Program-made: the position numbers and the translations under genes
DNA from: Strigamia acuminata
Taxonomy: Eukaryota > Arthropoda > Chilopoda > Geophilomorpha > Linotaeniidae
Direction of reading: 5' to 3'
Assembly: GCA_949358305.1 (NCBI GenBank)
Contig: OX442314.1
Location: forward strand, 60,461,369-60,525,368
Length of the DNA: 64,000 nt
In this document: one piece after another, positions 29,601 through 38,533 of the stretch
How positions within the stretch are numbered: the first letter of the stretch is position 1
Layout: every line of letters starts with the position of its first letter
Notes under the pieces: generated by a model
The model's database searches: none
Told to the model about the DNA's origin: nothing
Seen by the model: only the letters and a program-made list of their open reading frames with translations

Positions 29601-31385
29601 TATTGGCATTATTGCCCGCTCGTTCTTTACTTCGATCAAGCCTTCCGGTACTTCTAATCGATCCGTCACCGCGCGTTCGTTTTCTACGTAAAACAACCCG
29701 TCTGATTGATTCTTCGCTCGTACCGTCACCAAACTTATCGAGTGGGCTGGCACCACTTTGTTCTCGTCGATCACGAGCGCTCGCGGCTTTGCTGCAGTGA
29801 TTTTCGGCTTGATTCTGGTAATTCCTGCTTCGTCTTGCATCCCTTCCCTCGGTCTGAACGTTACGTATCCTCCATCGGACTGCATCGTGATCGTTGGGTG
29901 TTTCAAGAATGGCTTCCCTATCCAGACTTCCGTCGGCATCCTGGCGTCGTCGACCACGTAGAACTCGACATCCGCCAATTTCACGTTTGCGCTTTCTACA
30001 TCACATCTCGTTCGCCCGCGGTAGCGACTTGCGTCTTGATTAAATCCCTCGATCACGAATTCGTAGTCCGGCTCCTCGATTTTCGTACGTTTCGCAAACG
30101 TCTTACTAATTAGACACACGGCGCTTTGCGTATCGATTCCCGCGCTGCATTTCTTTCCATCGACCCACATCATGGTCTCGAATTCTGGCTGCATCTCCTC
30201 GGCTTCGATCTTGTAAATCTTCTTCGTCTTAACGTCCAACTTGTCCTTCGATGGCTGCTTCCGCTCTTTCTTTGGCTCTGGGCACGTGTTCGCCATGTGC
30301 CCAAATCCGCTACAATTAAAACATTTTGTCCCGTTTGGGCACGCGTTCGATAAATGCCCTGACTCGTGACATTTAAAACACTTCAACTCGTTTGGACAGT
30401 CCTCCTTTCGGTGCCCCTTCTTGCCGCATTTGTAACACTTGATCATCGCGTTCCCGGTTGGCTTCGCTGTAGATGTCTTCACTTTTGTTTCGACGATCGC
30501 GACTTTGGTCCGCGCTTCCACGCTTCGCATCGTTCGGACGATTTCGGTGATATGTTGGTACTGGAGAAAATACATTGGCGCCGTGGCGGTCTTGAGTTTT
30601 AGCCCGTCTAACAAATATTCCTGTGCGTCCCCGATCGTCATTCCCAACTTTTCGCACGTGGCCCATTTCCGTCGTAAATAGGTTTCGGCCGTCTCGTCGT
30701 TCTTCTGCGGTGCCCGAATCAACCTTTCTTTCTCGTCGTATGTTAGTCGTTGATCCGGAAAATTCTTCTTCAACTCGGCCTCCCACGCGTCAAATTTCCG
30801 TATCGTCGTTCCGGAATTTTCGTGCCATACCTTCGCCGGACCATCCAACGCCGCCGCCGCCGTCGTTACTTTGGTTGCGTTCGTCCACTTGTATTCTTTC
30901 GCGTATTCGTGAACGTCCGCTAACCACTGCGTCGTTGTCCGCAACTCGTTCTGGTCTCCCGAAAATCGTGGCAGTTTCGGCGCGTTTTTCACTTCCTTCG
31001 GCTCTTTTGGCGCCTCTGGTTTCGTCTGCATCGCTAGCATCGTCGCCATCATTTGCTTCATCATCTCTTGTACTTGATCCGCACTAAATCCGCCGTTCGT
31101 CATCGCTTGTACCGGTGGGTTTTCTTCTATCTCCGGATCGTTGTCTTCTACTTTCTCTTCGTCTTTCTCTTCTTCTTCTTCGTCGTCTTCTTCGTCTACG
31201 ATCTCTAGTTCCGTAGCTACAGCTGCTCGTAATGCGGTCAACATTTTGCATTTTATCCTCGGCGATGCAATGTTCCGCTCTGCTAATAGTGGTTTCAGAT
31301 CTTTTACTCTTAACATCTCCCACTCAACTCCGCTTGGAAATTCTCCACGCTCGATCTTCTCTACGACTGCTTTGATCTCGGCCAT
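26667..31385 (-). CDS. gag-pol: Gypsy B Gag-Pol polyprotein (single ORF)
   Basis: 1,572 residues from ATG 31,385. A SAP-like motif at about residues 25-53 (LRVKDLKPLL...K.K.LTALR) and an acidic stretch (64-90) precede the gag region. Three CCHC knuckles follow at about 317-368 (CYKCGKKGHRKEDC, CFKCHESGHLSNAC, CFNCSGFGHMANTC). The protease carries DTQSA near 418 in place of the usual DTGA, RT has YMDD, and RNase H starts at HTDAS. The integrase has an HHCC finger and D, D, E residues (HLDHVGPF, TDRGTAF, NPRANGQVERMN). No stops or frameshifts, so probably competent. A fused gag-pol frame needs no frameshift signal, unlike gypsy A. The Gln in the protease motif is the one oddity. Confidence 0.95.
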   Translation of the reverse strand: MAEIKAVVEKIERGEFPSGVEWEMLRVKDLKPLLAERNIASPRIKCKMLTALRAAVATELEIVDEEDDEEEEEKDEEKVEDNDPEIEENPPVQAMTNGGFSADQVQEMMKQMMATMLAMQTKPEAPKEPKEVKNAPKLPRFSGDQNELRTTTQWLADVHEYAKEYKWTNATKVTTAAAALDGPAKVWHENSGTTIRKFDAWEAELKKNFPDQRLTYDEKERLIRAPQKNDETAETYLRRKWATCEKLGMTIGDAQEYLLDGLKLKTATAPMYFLQYQHITEIVRTMRSVEARTKVAIVETKVKTSTAKPTGNAMIKCYKCGKKGHRKEDCPNELKCFKCHESGHLSNACPNGTKCFNCSGFGHMANTCPEPKKERKQPSKDKLDVKTKKIYKIEAEEMQPEFETMMWVDGKKCSAGIDTQSAVCLISKTFAKRTKIEEPDYEFVIEGFNQDASRYRGRTRCDVESANVKLADVEFYVVDDARMPTEVWIGKPFLKHPTITMQSDGGYVTFRPREGMQDEAGITRIKPKITAAKPRALVIDENKVVPAHSISLVTVRAKNQSDGLFYVENERAVTDRLEVPEGLIEVKNERAIMPIINDGPEEVRVTRGRKLGHVEITEEEPSLHQVQVKKVATTEASPRMRITADEINLGKSVTPEETEIVLTMINDEFRDCFATSLEEVGCFPDLKMEIEVTTTRPTNLRRYQYSAAQQKEIDKMVAELEGAGFVTRSKSPFNSPIVMVRKKTGEWRICIDFRSLNEITVKEHFPCPRMDELLDGTHEWRVFLVFDLASGYYQIELTAGAQEKTAFSTMNGKYQFVRMPFGLINAPFVFNRVMELAFGHLPYEVLRRYMDDLLSGAKTNAELIEKMRKILIEVRRSKLTLKLSKCHFLCEEVQFLGLRLTKDGLRPGFEKTSAIKNFAKPKDVRGVRSFLGLCGYFRRFIAGYATKTRALTKLTRKNETFVWTTECEAAFQGLIGELIAEPVLKIYDNTRPCEVHTDASQDGIGAVLMQRGEGNDLHPIIYASRTTTECEKRYHSTELELMAVVWAVLKFRMYLYGSEFTVVTDCEAVRYGLKKRELTPRIGRWVLALSEYNFKAIHRPGLLMGHVDALSRNAEPASGEETEMERRFKVNQIKFTEGDWLVAAQESDPECKELKDALLIEDKSLLNERMQHKSRGYRIKKGHVYFELTANGRRRDVLYLPKMMRRQITNEVHIGHAHPGVDATIEAIRKRFWFPRMRSYVKAAVGTCVECLMRKEPGGKRAGELNIIKRQRVPFHTVHLDHVGPFPKSGIGYRHILVAVCNFSKLVFLMPVKSTNATTTCKEIRKLCARMWIPTRIITDRGTAFTNALFAEMCTELEIRHVLTSTENPRANGQVERMNRTIVPMLASQTTKDDGSDWSKGIDKVEIAINSRINQSTKKTPLEVLYGFQPRTIIEPRLSAIVVEENDENETEIEDVRNEAYETLTENQIKQKKAFDRHRGPSRTYEVGDVVVVRRKAIAIQGKAGKLSNLYRGPLRVSRRISSTVYEVTSLENPPRYKTTAPIDQMKKWTFEDDAASGAEDELTGVGGGADI

Positions 31386-31574
31386 TTCTTCTTCGTAATT
31401 CGGCTAACCCTCGTAACACGTGTTTATCCCAGCGAATCGTCTCTTGATTCCCGAACCGTCCACGCGCTATTTGCTACCCGAATTTCGCTTCTGCCGCCGA
31501 AAACAATCGCCTTCTACTTTCGTCTACTTTCGTCTACTTTATCGTCGCATCGAATTCGTCTGTCCCACTTCTGA

Positions 31575-31837
31575 TGTAAACTTATTAAAGCTGACTCCAA
31601 ATAAACAAAATGGCGGACCCGCTGGTCCGCGACGCACACACTAGCTTGTTAAATTCAAAGTGATCTTTATTACAAATTATTACATTTAAATATGAGACTG
31701 GTCAGCCCTGATTGGCTGACCACAAGGAACAGCCCCCAATTGGCTGTTTACCCCCAAAACGTCTATCGGACATATTCGCGTATGTCCGCCCGCCCTCTGG
31801 CGACCGTTGTCGCCTGTCGAAACCCCAAAACTCCACA
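31575..31837 (-). repeat. 5' LTR of gypsy B
   Basis: 263 bp, TG...CA ends. Drives minus-strand transcription. Adjacent to the tRNA-Leu-like primer site at about 31,561-31,574. Confidence 0.95.
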
Positions 31838-34622
31838 CTTACAAGTGAAAAACACATTTTATTGAAAAATACAAATAAAATTACATCATTTTAATAATTA
31901 GAAGAACAGAAACAATAAAACAAACATCAAACTATTTTTTCTTGTGGTAGTGCACAGTAGCATTCAAGCTTAACTCGGCAAGTGTGCGGACTTCGTCTTG
32001 CGTCCACGTGGTTACGCTGTATCCACCGGGGTTGTGGTCGTCGACAATAAACCTCGGGTCCACCAGTATGACTTCTCCTAACTGCGAATGAATGACCTGA
32101 CATGGGTCGCAGGTTGACCAGACTCGGGGCTCGGGTCGTGCGATCCCTTTCACTACAAACGGCAAGATGTTATCGTTCCATGGAGTGATCTTCTCTCTGA
32201 TTTTCCATCCAGCGCAGTTTGGACATATCATGGCGTGACTTCCCTGCACAATTCCGACAACCCAGCCGCCCCCGTTGCAAAAGGGGCATGTCACTTCGAT
32301 CTTATCGTCATAGGGAAGGCGACATTTCGGAAGGATGACGTTGACTGCTTGTTCCAGTGCATGACAGGATTATTCTCATATATGGTGAACATACATGACA
32401 TCTATACAAATATTAGAGGGGTAATTTATGCTGACTGGATTAACATGCACATTCATGCCCAAAGGTGGAAAATGGTACAAGTAAGCGAGTTAAGCTATAA
32501 GAACAACTCATGTAAGATAAATAATTTACTAGCAAACGACGGTATTATTTGACAACAGGCGGGACTTCACTTCCTCCTTCCATGAGGAAATAGTGACTGT
32601 AATTCAGTCTTTTTCATGGGAAATTCCGTCACAAATAATCACTTCTGATCTGGCCATGTTACTCAACGACAGTGCATGAGCCTGTTAAAACCATGGAGGG
32701 AAAGAAGTTGATTCTTCTTCGCTGCTGCATGTTGTTGATGGTTTTTTTGTTTTAGCAGTCGGCTTTCCTTGGCGACAACTAGCTGTCGGATTTTCTGAAT
32801 TTCCAGGATTTTGTAGTAAGAAAAAAAAAACTTAAGAATTAACAACAAAGATTTATTGGGTTGGATTGAGTACATGGTGACATAAAATACTATTGTAAAA
32901 GTTATCAAAACACAAAGTTTCAACACTTGTAAACACTTCCAAAATCAAATAATATAAAAATATCATAAGATATAAAAATTAGTAACACTAAACCGATTAT
33001 GATATTGATTTGATATACTCTTTATCTCAATGCCAACTTGGCATAACCTTTGTATAAAAAACCAAAACTTAGATGAACACTTTTTGGAAGAAGAAAGAAA
33101 TGCGTAAATTTAAAAATTAAAAGTTACAGGCTGGATTCCCAGTCTATTTTCAAAGCTGGTAGCAACCTGACCGCACAGATATCATTCCTACGACCTAATG
33201 GTGCTCTCTGTACTAATTGAGCACTGCACCATCAGAATCCCCTCATCTTTCTGCATCTCTTCTGGTTCAAAGTCTGTTTTCAAAAGAGTCTCTTCTGTTG
33301 TTTCAAGCTCTTTCATTTTGTTTGTTATTGTATTCAGTGGCGTTTTAGACTGCTTCTAAAATTAGAAGAATGTAAAAAAATTATGTATATGGTTATAACA
33401 TAATCGATAAAATGCTGTCTCCAGAAATTAATCATCGCCAGCTTGACCTCGTATTCGTTCGGTTCGTCATAATGTTGCAAAATATCTGTATAATTGTGTC
33501 AAAGTTGCTCGATAGCAAGTGCTAGCTAGACCTTTGGAAGAATGAGGTTAGGTGATAAGATCGTGTCATCATGTCATGTCATCAGATCATCTCTCTTTGT
33601 GAGCAGAAATAATATTCAGGAATGGTAATGGCGCTTCCTATTCGCACGGTCATCGTTAGCAGCGTGGTGATTTCTGCAACTTTTGTCGATTTCAGTCCTC
33701 CCTCCCCCCCCCCCCCCCCTGCGTTTTTGACGTTCGTCACTATTATCGCGTTGGATCTTCCTGGTTGAACAGACATTGCACTGGTGCGGAGTTATCGGTC
33801 ACGCCGTTGTCGGACGCGTCGTTGGACGTGTGGGGGAATAAATATTATTTTCCAATACCAATGTGCTGCGTGGAAGCTTAATTGTCTAAATATAAGGTGA
33901 TTAATTGTTGGAATATTCTAGAAATAAACTTATAAAAGTTAGAATAATTAGAATAATTAATTGAGTAAAAGCATAACTTTTATTTATTTAACATACAGTA
34001 CCAGTAGTTAAATAATGATAGCACCTGCATGATGCCTCATGATAAAATTTAGCATCATGCACCTTATAAGAAATAACAAGCTAGAGAGAAAAATAATGAT
34101 AGTTTTCAATATCAAACAAAATAAGACAAAGAAAAGTAAAATCAATCCTGCGAAAATACCACGATCAGCGTCAATAATAGTCAAAACTTCTCGAGCTCCT
34201 CCAATGGATGCAGTCCGGTACAGACTGATGAGATGCTCGTGTGGACTTCGCTAGCCGACAGTTATTGCAATAAATGTGTCGCAGCAATTCCATCTTGCAG
34301 TCTCTAAACACGTGCGATCAATGTAATTAGCCAGTCGCGTAAATGCGTAAATGCGTAAATGCCGTGTATTTGACGTATTGGAGCAAAGAACGTTTGAAAT
34401 CATCACGGATGGTCAAGAAATGAACGTAACGACGACATATTAATTAAATGACGCAAACCATGCGACGTCGTCAATGCGTTCGTTTAGATACACCTAAGCG
34501 ACGTAGAATAAAATCGACTACTTAAGGAGCCACTAAACTTATTCCAACTTAATTCGTTGTGACTGTGTAGCAGCACTAACACTATTGTTTGTTCATTTCG
34601 GTCGATAGCTTATAAATCAAAA
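31838..34622. repeat. Upstream region of ZNF copy 2 (duplicate of 3,551-6,339)
   Basis: Near-identical to the copy 1 region at an offset of 28,284 (28,283 after the C tract). The only differences noticed are one base in the C tract and isolated substitutions such as CATACATGAC against CATACTTGAC. Holds a second possible exon at 33,188-33,355. Confidence 0.95.
31932..32369 (-). pseudogene. Relic of gypsy third-ORF zinc protein, copy 2
   Basis: Same frame and same residues as 3,648-4,085: CPFC, CPNC and a third C-x-x-C, VVKGI and DPRF motifs, no upstream ATG. It adds no independent evolutionary evidence because the duplication is recent. Confidence 0.6.
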
Positions 34623-36584
34623 ATGAAGAGAAAACATCCGGATTACAGTTGCAATCTGTGTGATTATACGTGTTCAACTTATTCGCTTTTGGAAACACAC
34701 ATGCTTAAACACACTGGTGAAAAGCCTTTCAAATGTCAAATATGTTCACTTTCATATAGGTCTAAACAAACACTGGCTGTTCACATGCGAATTCACACTG
34801 GAGAAAAACCGTTCAAGTGCCATTTTTGTGCTTATTCTTGCACTCAAAATGCGAATTTAAAAACACATCTTACAACCCATACTGGAGAAAAACCGTTCAA
34901 GTGCCATTTGTGTGCTTATTCCTGCAGCACTAGTGGGAGTTTAAAAAGACATTTAGCAACCCATACTGGAGACAAATGGTTCAACTGCCATTTGTGTGAT
35001 TATTCCTGCACTCAAAATGGAAATTTAAAAACACATCTTACAACCCATACTGGAGAAAAACGGTTCAACTGCCATTTGTGTGCTTATTCTTGCACTCAAA
35101 GTGGAAATTTAAAAACACATCTTACAACCCATACTGGAGAAAAACCGTTCAAGTGCCATTTGTGTGATTATTCGTGCAGCACTAGTGGGTGTTTAAAAAG
35201 ACATTTAGCAACCCTTACTGGAGAAAAACGGTTCAACTGCCATTTGTGTGCTTATTCTTGCACTCAAAGTGGAAATTTAAAAACACATCTTACAACCCAT
35301 ACTGGAGAAAAACCGTTCAAGTGCCATTTGTGTGATTATTCCTGCACTCAAAGTGGAAATTTAAAAACACATCTTACAACCCATACTGGAGAAAAACCGT
35401 TCAAGTGCCATTTGTGTGCTTATTCCTGCAGCACTAGTGGGAGTTTAAAAAGACATTTAGCAACCCATACTGGAGACAAATGGTTCAACTGCCATTTGTG
35501 TGATTATTCCTGCACTCAAAATGGAAATTTAAAAACACATCTTACAACCCATACTGGAGAAAAACGGTTCAACTGCCATTTGTGTGCTTATTCTTGCACT
35601 CAAAATGGGAATTTAAAAACACATCTTACAACCCATACTGGAGAAAAACCGTTCAAGTGTCATTTGTGTGATTATTCCTGCACTCAAAATGGGAATTTAA
35701 AAACACATCTTACAACCCATACTGGAGAAAAACCGTTCAAGTGTCATTTGTGTGATTATTCCTGCACTCAAAGTGGAAATTTAAAAACACATCTTACAAC
35801 CCATACTGGAGAAAAACCGTTCAAGTGCCATTTGTGTGATTATTCGTGCAGCACTAGTGGGTGTTTAAAAAGACATTTAGCAACCCTTACTGGAGAAAAA
35901 CGGTTCAACTGCCATTTGTGTGCTTATTCTTGCACTCAAAGTGGAAATTTAAAAACACATCTTACAACCCATACTGGAGAAAAACCGTTCAAGTGCCATT
36001 TGTGTGATTATTCGTGCAGCACTAGTGGGTGTTTAAAAAGACATTTAGCAACCCATACTGGAGACAAATGGTTCAACTGCCATTTGTGTGATTATTCCTG
36101 CACTCAAAATGGAAATTTAAAAACACATCTTACAACCCATACTGGAGAAAAACGGTTCAACTGCCATTTGTGTGCTTATTCTTGCACTCAAAATGGGAAT
36201 TTAAAAACACATCTTACAACCCATACTGGAGAAAAACCGTTCAAGTGTCATTTGTGTGATTATTCCTGCACTCAAAGTGGAAATTTAAAAACACATCTTA
36301 CAACCCATACTGGAGAAAAACCGTTCAAGTGCCATTTGTGTGCTTATTTGTGCAGCACTAGTGGGTGTTTAAAAAGACATTTAGCAACCCTTACTGGAGA
36401 AAAACGGTTCAACTGCCATTTGTGTGCTTATTCTTGCACTCAAAGTGGAAATTTAAAAACACATCTTACAACCCATACTGGTAAAAATCTGTTCAAGTGC
36501 CATTTGTGTGCTTATTCTTGTAAAACTAATGTTAGCTTGAAAAAACATTCAACAAAACATACGGATGAAAAACCATGTCTTTAA
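34623..36584 (+). CDS. C2H2 zinc-finger array protein, copy 2 (23 fingers, complete)
   Basis: 653 residues, intronless, same MKRKHPD start as copy 1. It has 23 contiguous 28-residue C2H2 fingers ending with an intact last finger (KTNVSLKKHSTKHTDEKPCL). The first 14 fingers match copy 1; the rest differ in number and order. Fingers 7, 15 and 21 have the HLATL change and lack the fourth zinc ligand; finger 21 also reads YLC for YSC. Helix contact residues are almost all of two classes, Q..GN..T and T..G(S/C)..R, so the predicted target is a short repetitive DNA motif. No effector domain. The best candidate here for a functional host gene; its target and role are unknown. Confidence 0.9.
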   Translation: MKRKHPDYSCNLCDYTCSTYSLLETHMLKHTGEKPFKCQICSLSYRSKQTLAVHMRIHTGEKPFKCHFCAYSCTQNANLKTHLTTHTGEKPFKCHLCAYSCSTSGSLKRHLATHTGDKWFNCHLCDYSCTQNGNLKTHLTTHTGEKRFNCHLCAYSCTQSGNLKTHLTTHTGEKPFKCHLCDYSCSTSGCLKRHLATLTGEKRFNCHLCAYSCTQSGNLKTHLTTHTGEKPFKCHLCDYSCTQSGNLKTHLTTHTGEKPFKCHLCAYSCSTSGSLKRHLATHTGDKWFNCHLCDYSCTQNGNLKTHLTTHTGEKRFNCHLCAYSCTQNGNLKTHLTTHTGEKPFKCHLCDYSCTQNGNLKTHLTTHTGEKPFKCHLCDYSCTQSGNLKTHLTTHTGEKPFKCHLCDYSCSTSGCLKRHLATLTGEKRFNCHLCAYSCTQSGNLKTHLTTHTGEKPFKCHLCDYSCSTSGCLKRHLATHTGDKWFNCHLCDYSCTQNGNLKTHLTTHTGEKRFNCHLCAYSCTQNGNLKTHLTTHTGEKPFKCHLCDYSCTQSGNLKTHLTTHTGEKPFKCHLCAYLCSTSGCLKRHLATLTGEKRFNCHLCAYSCTQSGNLKTHLTTHTGKNLFKCHLCAYSCKTNVSLKKHSTKHTDEKPCL

Positions 36585-36792
36585 TTCTTTAGTTGCAAAC
36601 AACAGTCCAATAAACGTTGCTATCTTAAGGCTTTGTCTAATTTCTCAATCAAAGATAAAAAATATTAATACCAGATGTCCCACACCACTTATAAGCTATG
36701 GATAGATTTTTTTTTCACTGCGTCGTTTTTCGTTCTCTCTTCTTAATTTTTCAATGTTTTATGTACTTTTTCGACTTTTGGGGAGCAATTCT

Positions 36793-36946
36793 GAAGATTA
36801 CAGTTGCAATCTGTGTGATTATTCGTGTTCACGTTATTCGTATTTGGAACAACACATTTAAAATACATACGCGAACACTTACCGCAGAAAAACAATTTAA
36901 GTGTCATTTGTGTTCTCATTCCAGTGCCAGAAATATAACTTTAAAA
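36793..36946 (+). pseudogene. Two-finger ZNF relic, copy 2
   Basis: Same decayed fingers and same frameshift as at 24,707. Its presence in every unit shows the decay predates the duplications. Confidence 0.7.
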
Positions 36947-38449
36947 TTTAATTGGCCCGATTTATCAAGATTTCTCGCTATAAATTTGTTCCCGGTCCAG
37001 CTCTGACAGCCAATCAGAGCTTGCACATGTTAACATCCTCATTTTCACAAAATCCCACGAATTAATACATAAAGCAATTGTTAAGATTTTCATTTTTCAA
37101 ATTGTAAACATTACTTTTGTCATCCCTGACATATGTCATTCAATTGATTCAAATATGAATTCGAATTTACCGCGAGATTTTCGTAGAGATTTGTTCTGTC
37201 TAGGTCAGCAATCCGTGTTTTTCGCGTGTGGACCCCGTATCCAGAACCATTGTGAGTGGAGACAAAAGCAAACACGTTTGTTTCTTCGTTCCTGCCTACG
37301 TTTCAATGCCGGTGCGAAGGTTATTTCTCACGGAATGGGTAACATTTTACCTCAATTTAAGAACTTCATTGAGACTCATTTTCAGTTTTATATTTTTCAG
37401 TGGTACCTGCGCATAACAATTTTCATGCGATATTGCCGAGTTAAGTTACGTGAACTGACATCAAACATGACATGAAATGGAGGACAAACCACAGTTTGGT
37501 GACAAAAATTCATAAGTAATCAATTAATTTCACGAGTGTTTACGGTATTTTTGGGCGGAAAAATGCCATTTTGGGCGATAAACGTAAACTTATATTTTCC
37601 GTCGTATTGTGAACAAAACTTATATTCATTTCCAGTTTCATATAAAAAAAAATGCATTTTGTTTAACCGTGTGAAAATCTCTAAAAATCGATATCTGGTT
37701 ACAAGTCCAATTCAATTTAAAGTAATTTTTTTTATATTATAAATGATTGGTTTGTGCTCGTGGCTTTTCTTCAGAGGTGTAAAATCCAACTCTCTACCTC
37801 CTCGTGGTCACCCCTGGGGAAACTGACAGCTTGGTGTGTGTCAGTGGATCTGAATGAGAGCTCTGGTAGTTTGAATTGCCATTTTTGTGCATCATTCCAG
37901 TCAATCTCATATTTATTATACCATTATCACGTTTGGTATTGTAAGACTGCCTTTAAGAGTGCAGCATTTACGAATTGATGGTTGATAGTTGGTTAGAGGC
38001 TGGATATTCTGATTGCAATTCGGATATACAAGTATTCAATAATTAATATGTAGATTTTTGAATTCTCACCTCCATTCCTGAGGCAGCCTGTTTATAATTT
38101 TGTTCGTTCTAAATTAAAATTATCATTTTTTCGCTAAACTAAACACTAATGCGGTCTGTGTGCGGTGTGTTTTCTAGCATTTAATTTGGTTTCGATGTGC
38201 CATTTTAGCTTAGAAAAAATTATTTCACACAAAACTAATGATTTTTTAAAACTGGTGTCACAAAAAGACCCATCTTAGGGTTGGAAGGGTTAACTCTAGA
38301 AAATGTCTTACCAACAACTGTCCTGATCGTCTCGACCCTACAATCCCTGCATCAACCAGCACACTCTTGTACTCAACTGCCAGCCCCATTTGCTATACTT
38401 TCTTCCCCAATACCTGGCAATAGTGAAAGAGTCATTGAGTTATTAATGC

Positions 38450-38533
38450 TAAATCAGTTGTGGTATTAACCCCAAAGGCCCACATCACTATAACTGATCC
38501 ACCACCCATCTGGAACTTGGAAAAAATCTGATG
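38450..38533 (+). repeat. Short dispersed repeat
   Basis: About 84 bp beginning TAAATCAGTTGTGGTATTA, similar (roughly 80-85% by eye) to 45,714-45,797. Also present at 57,300-57,383 through the tandem duplication. Family unknown. Confidence 0.6.

Larger units (their letters stand above)
26391..31837 (-). mobile_element. Gypsy B: complete 5.4-kb Ty3/gypsy LTR retrotransposon (mdg3-like size)
   Basis: The two 263-bp LTRs (26,391-26,653 and 31,575-31,837) look identical, begin TGTAAAC and end CCACA, and are flanked by CTTA (26,387-26,390 and 31,838-31,841). The empty site CTTTATCTTACAAGTG is seen at 3,551. One long ORF fills the interior on the minus strand. Next to the 5' LTR the minus strand reads TCAGAAGTGGGACA, resembling primer sites for tRNA-Leu as in mdg3-type elements (from memory). 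Identical LTRs imply a very recent insertion. Confidence 0.95.

Noticed and set aside
26671-31398. Many plus-strand ORFs of 60-290 codons across gypsy B
   Set aside because: They are antisense shadows of the long minus-strand Gag-Pol frame. The same applies to plus-strand ORFs across gypsy A and C.
37754-37978. Finger-like fragment as a working ZNF gene
   Set aside because: A C-x2-C with nearby His residues is visible, but the spacing is wrong and there is only one partial finger. At most a relic.
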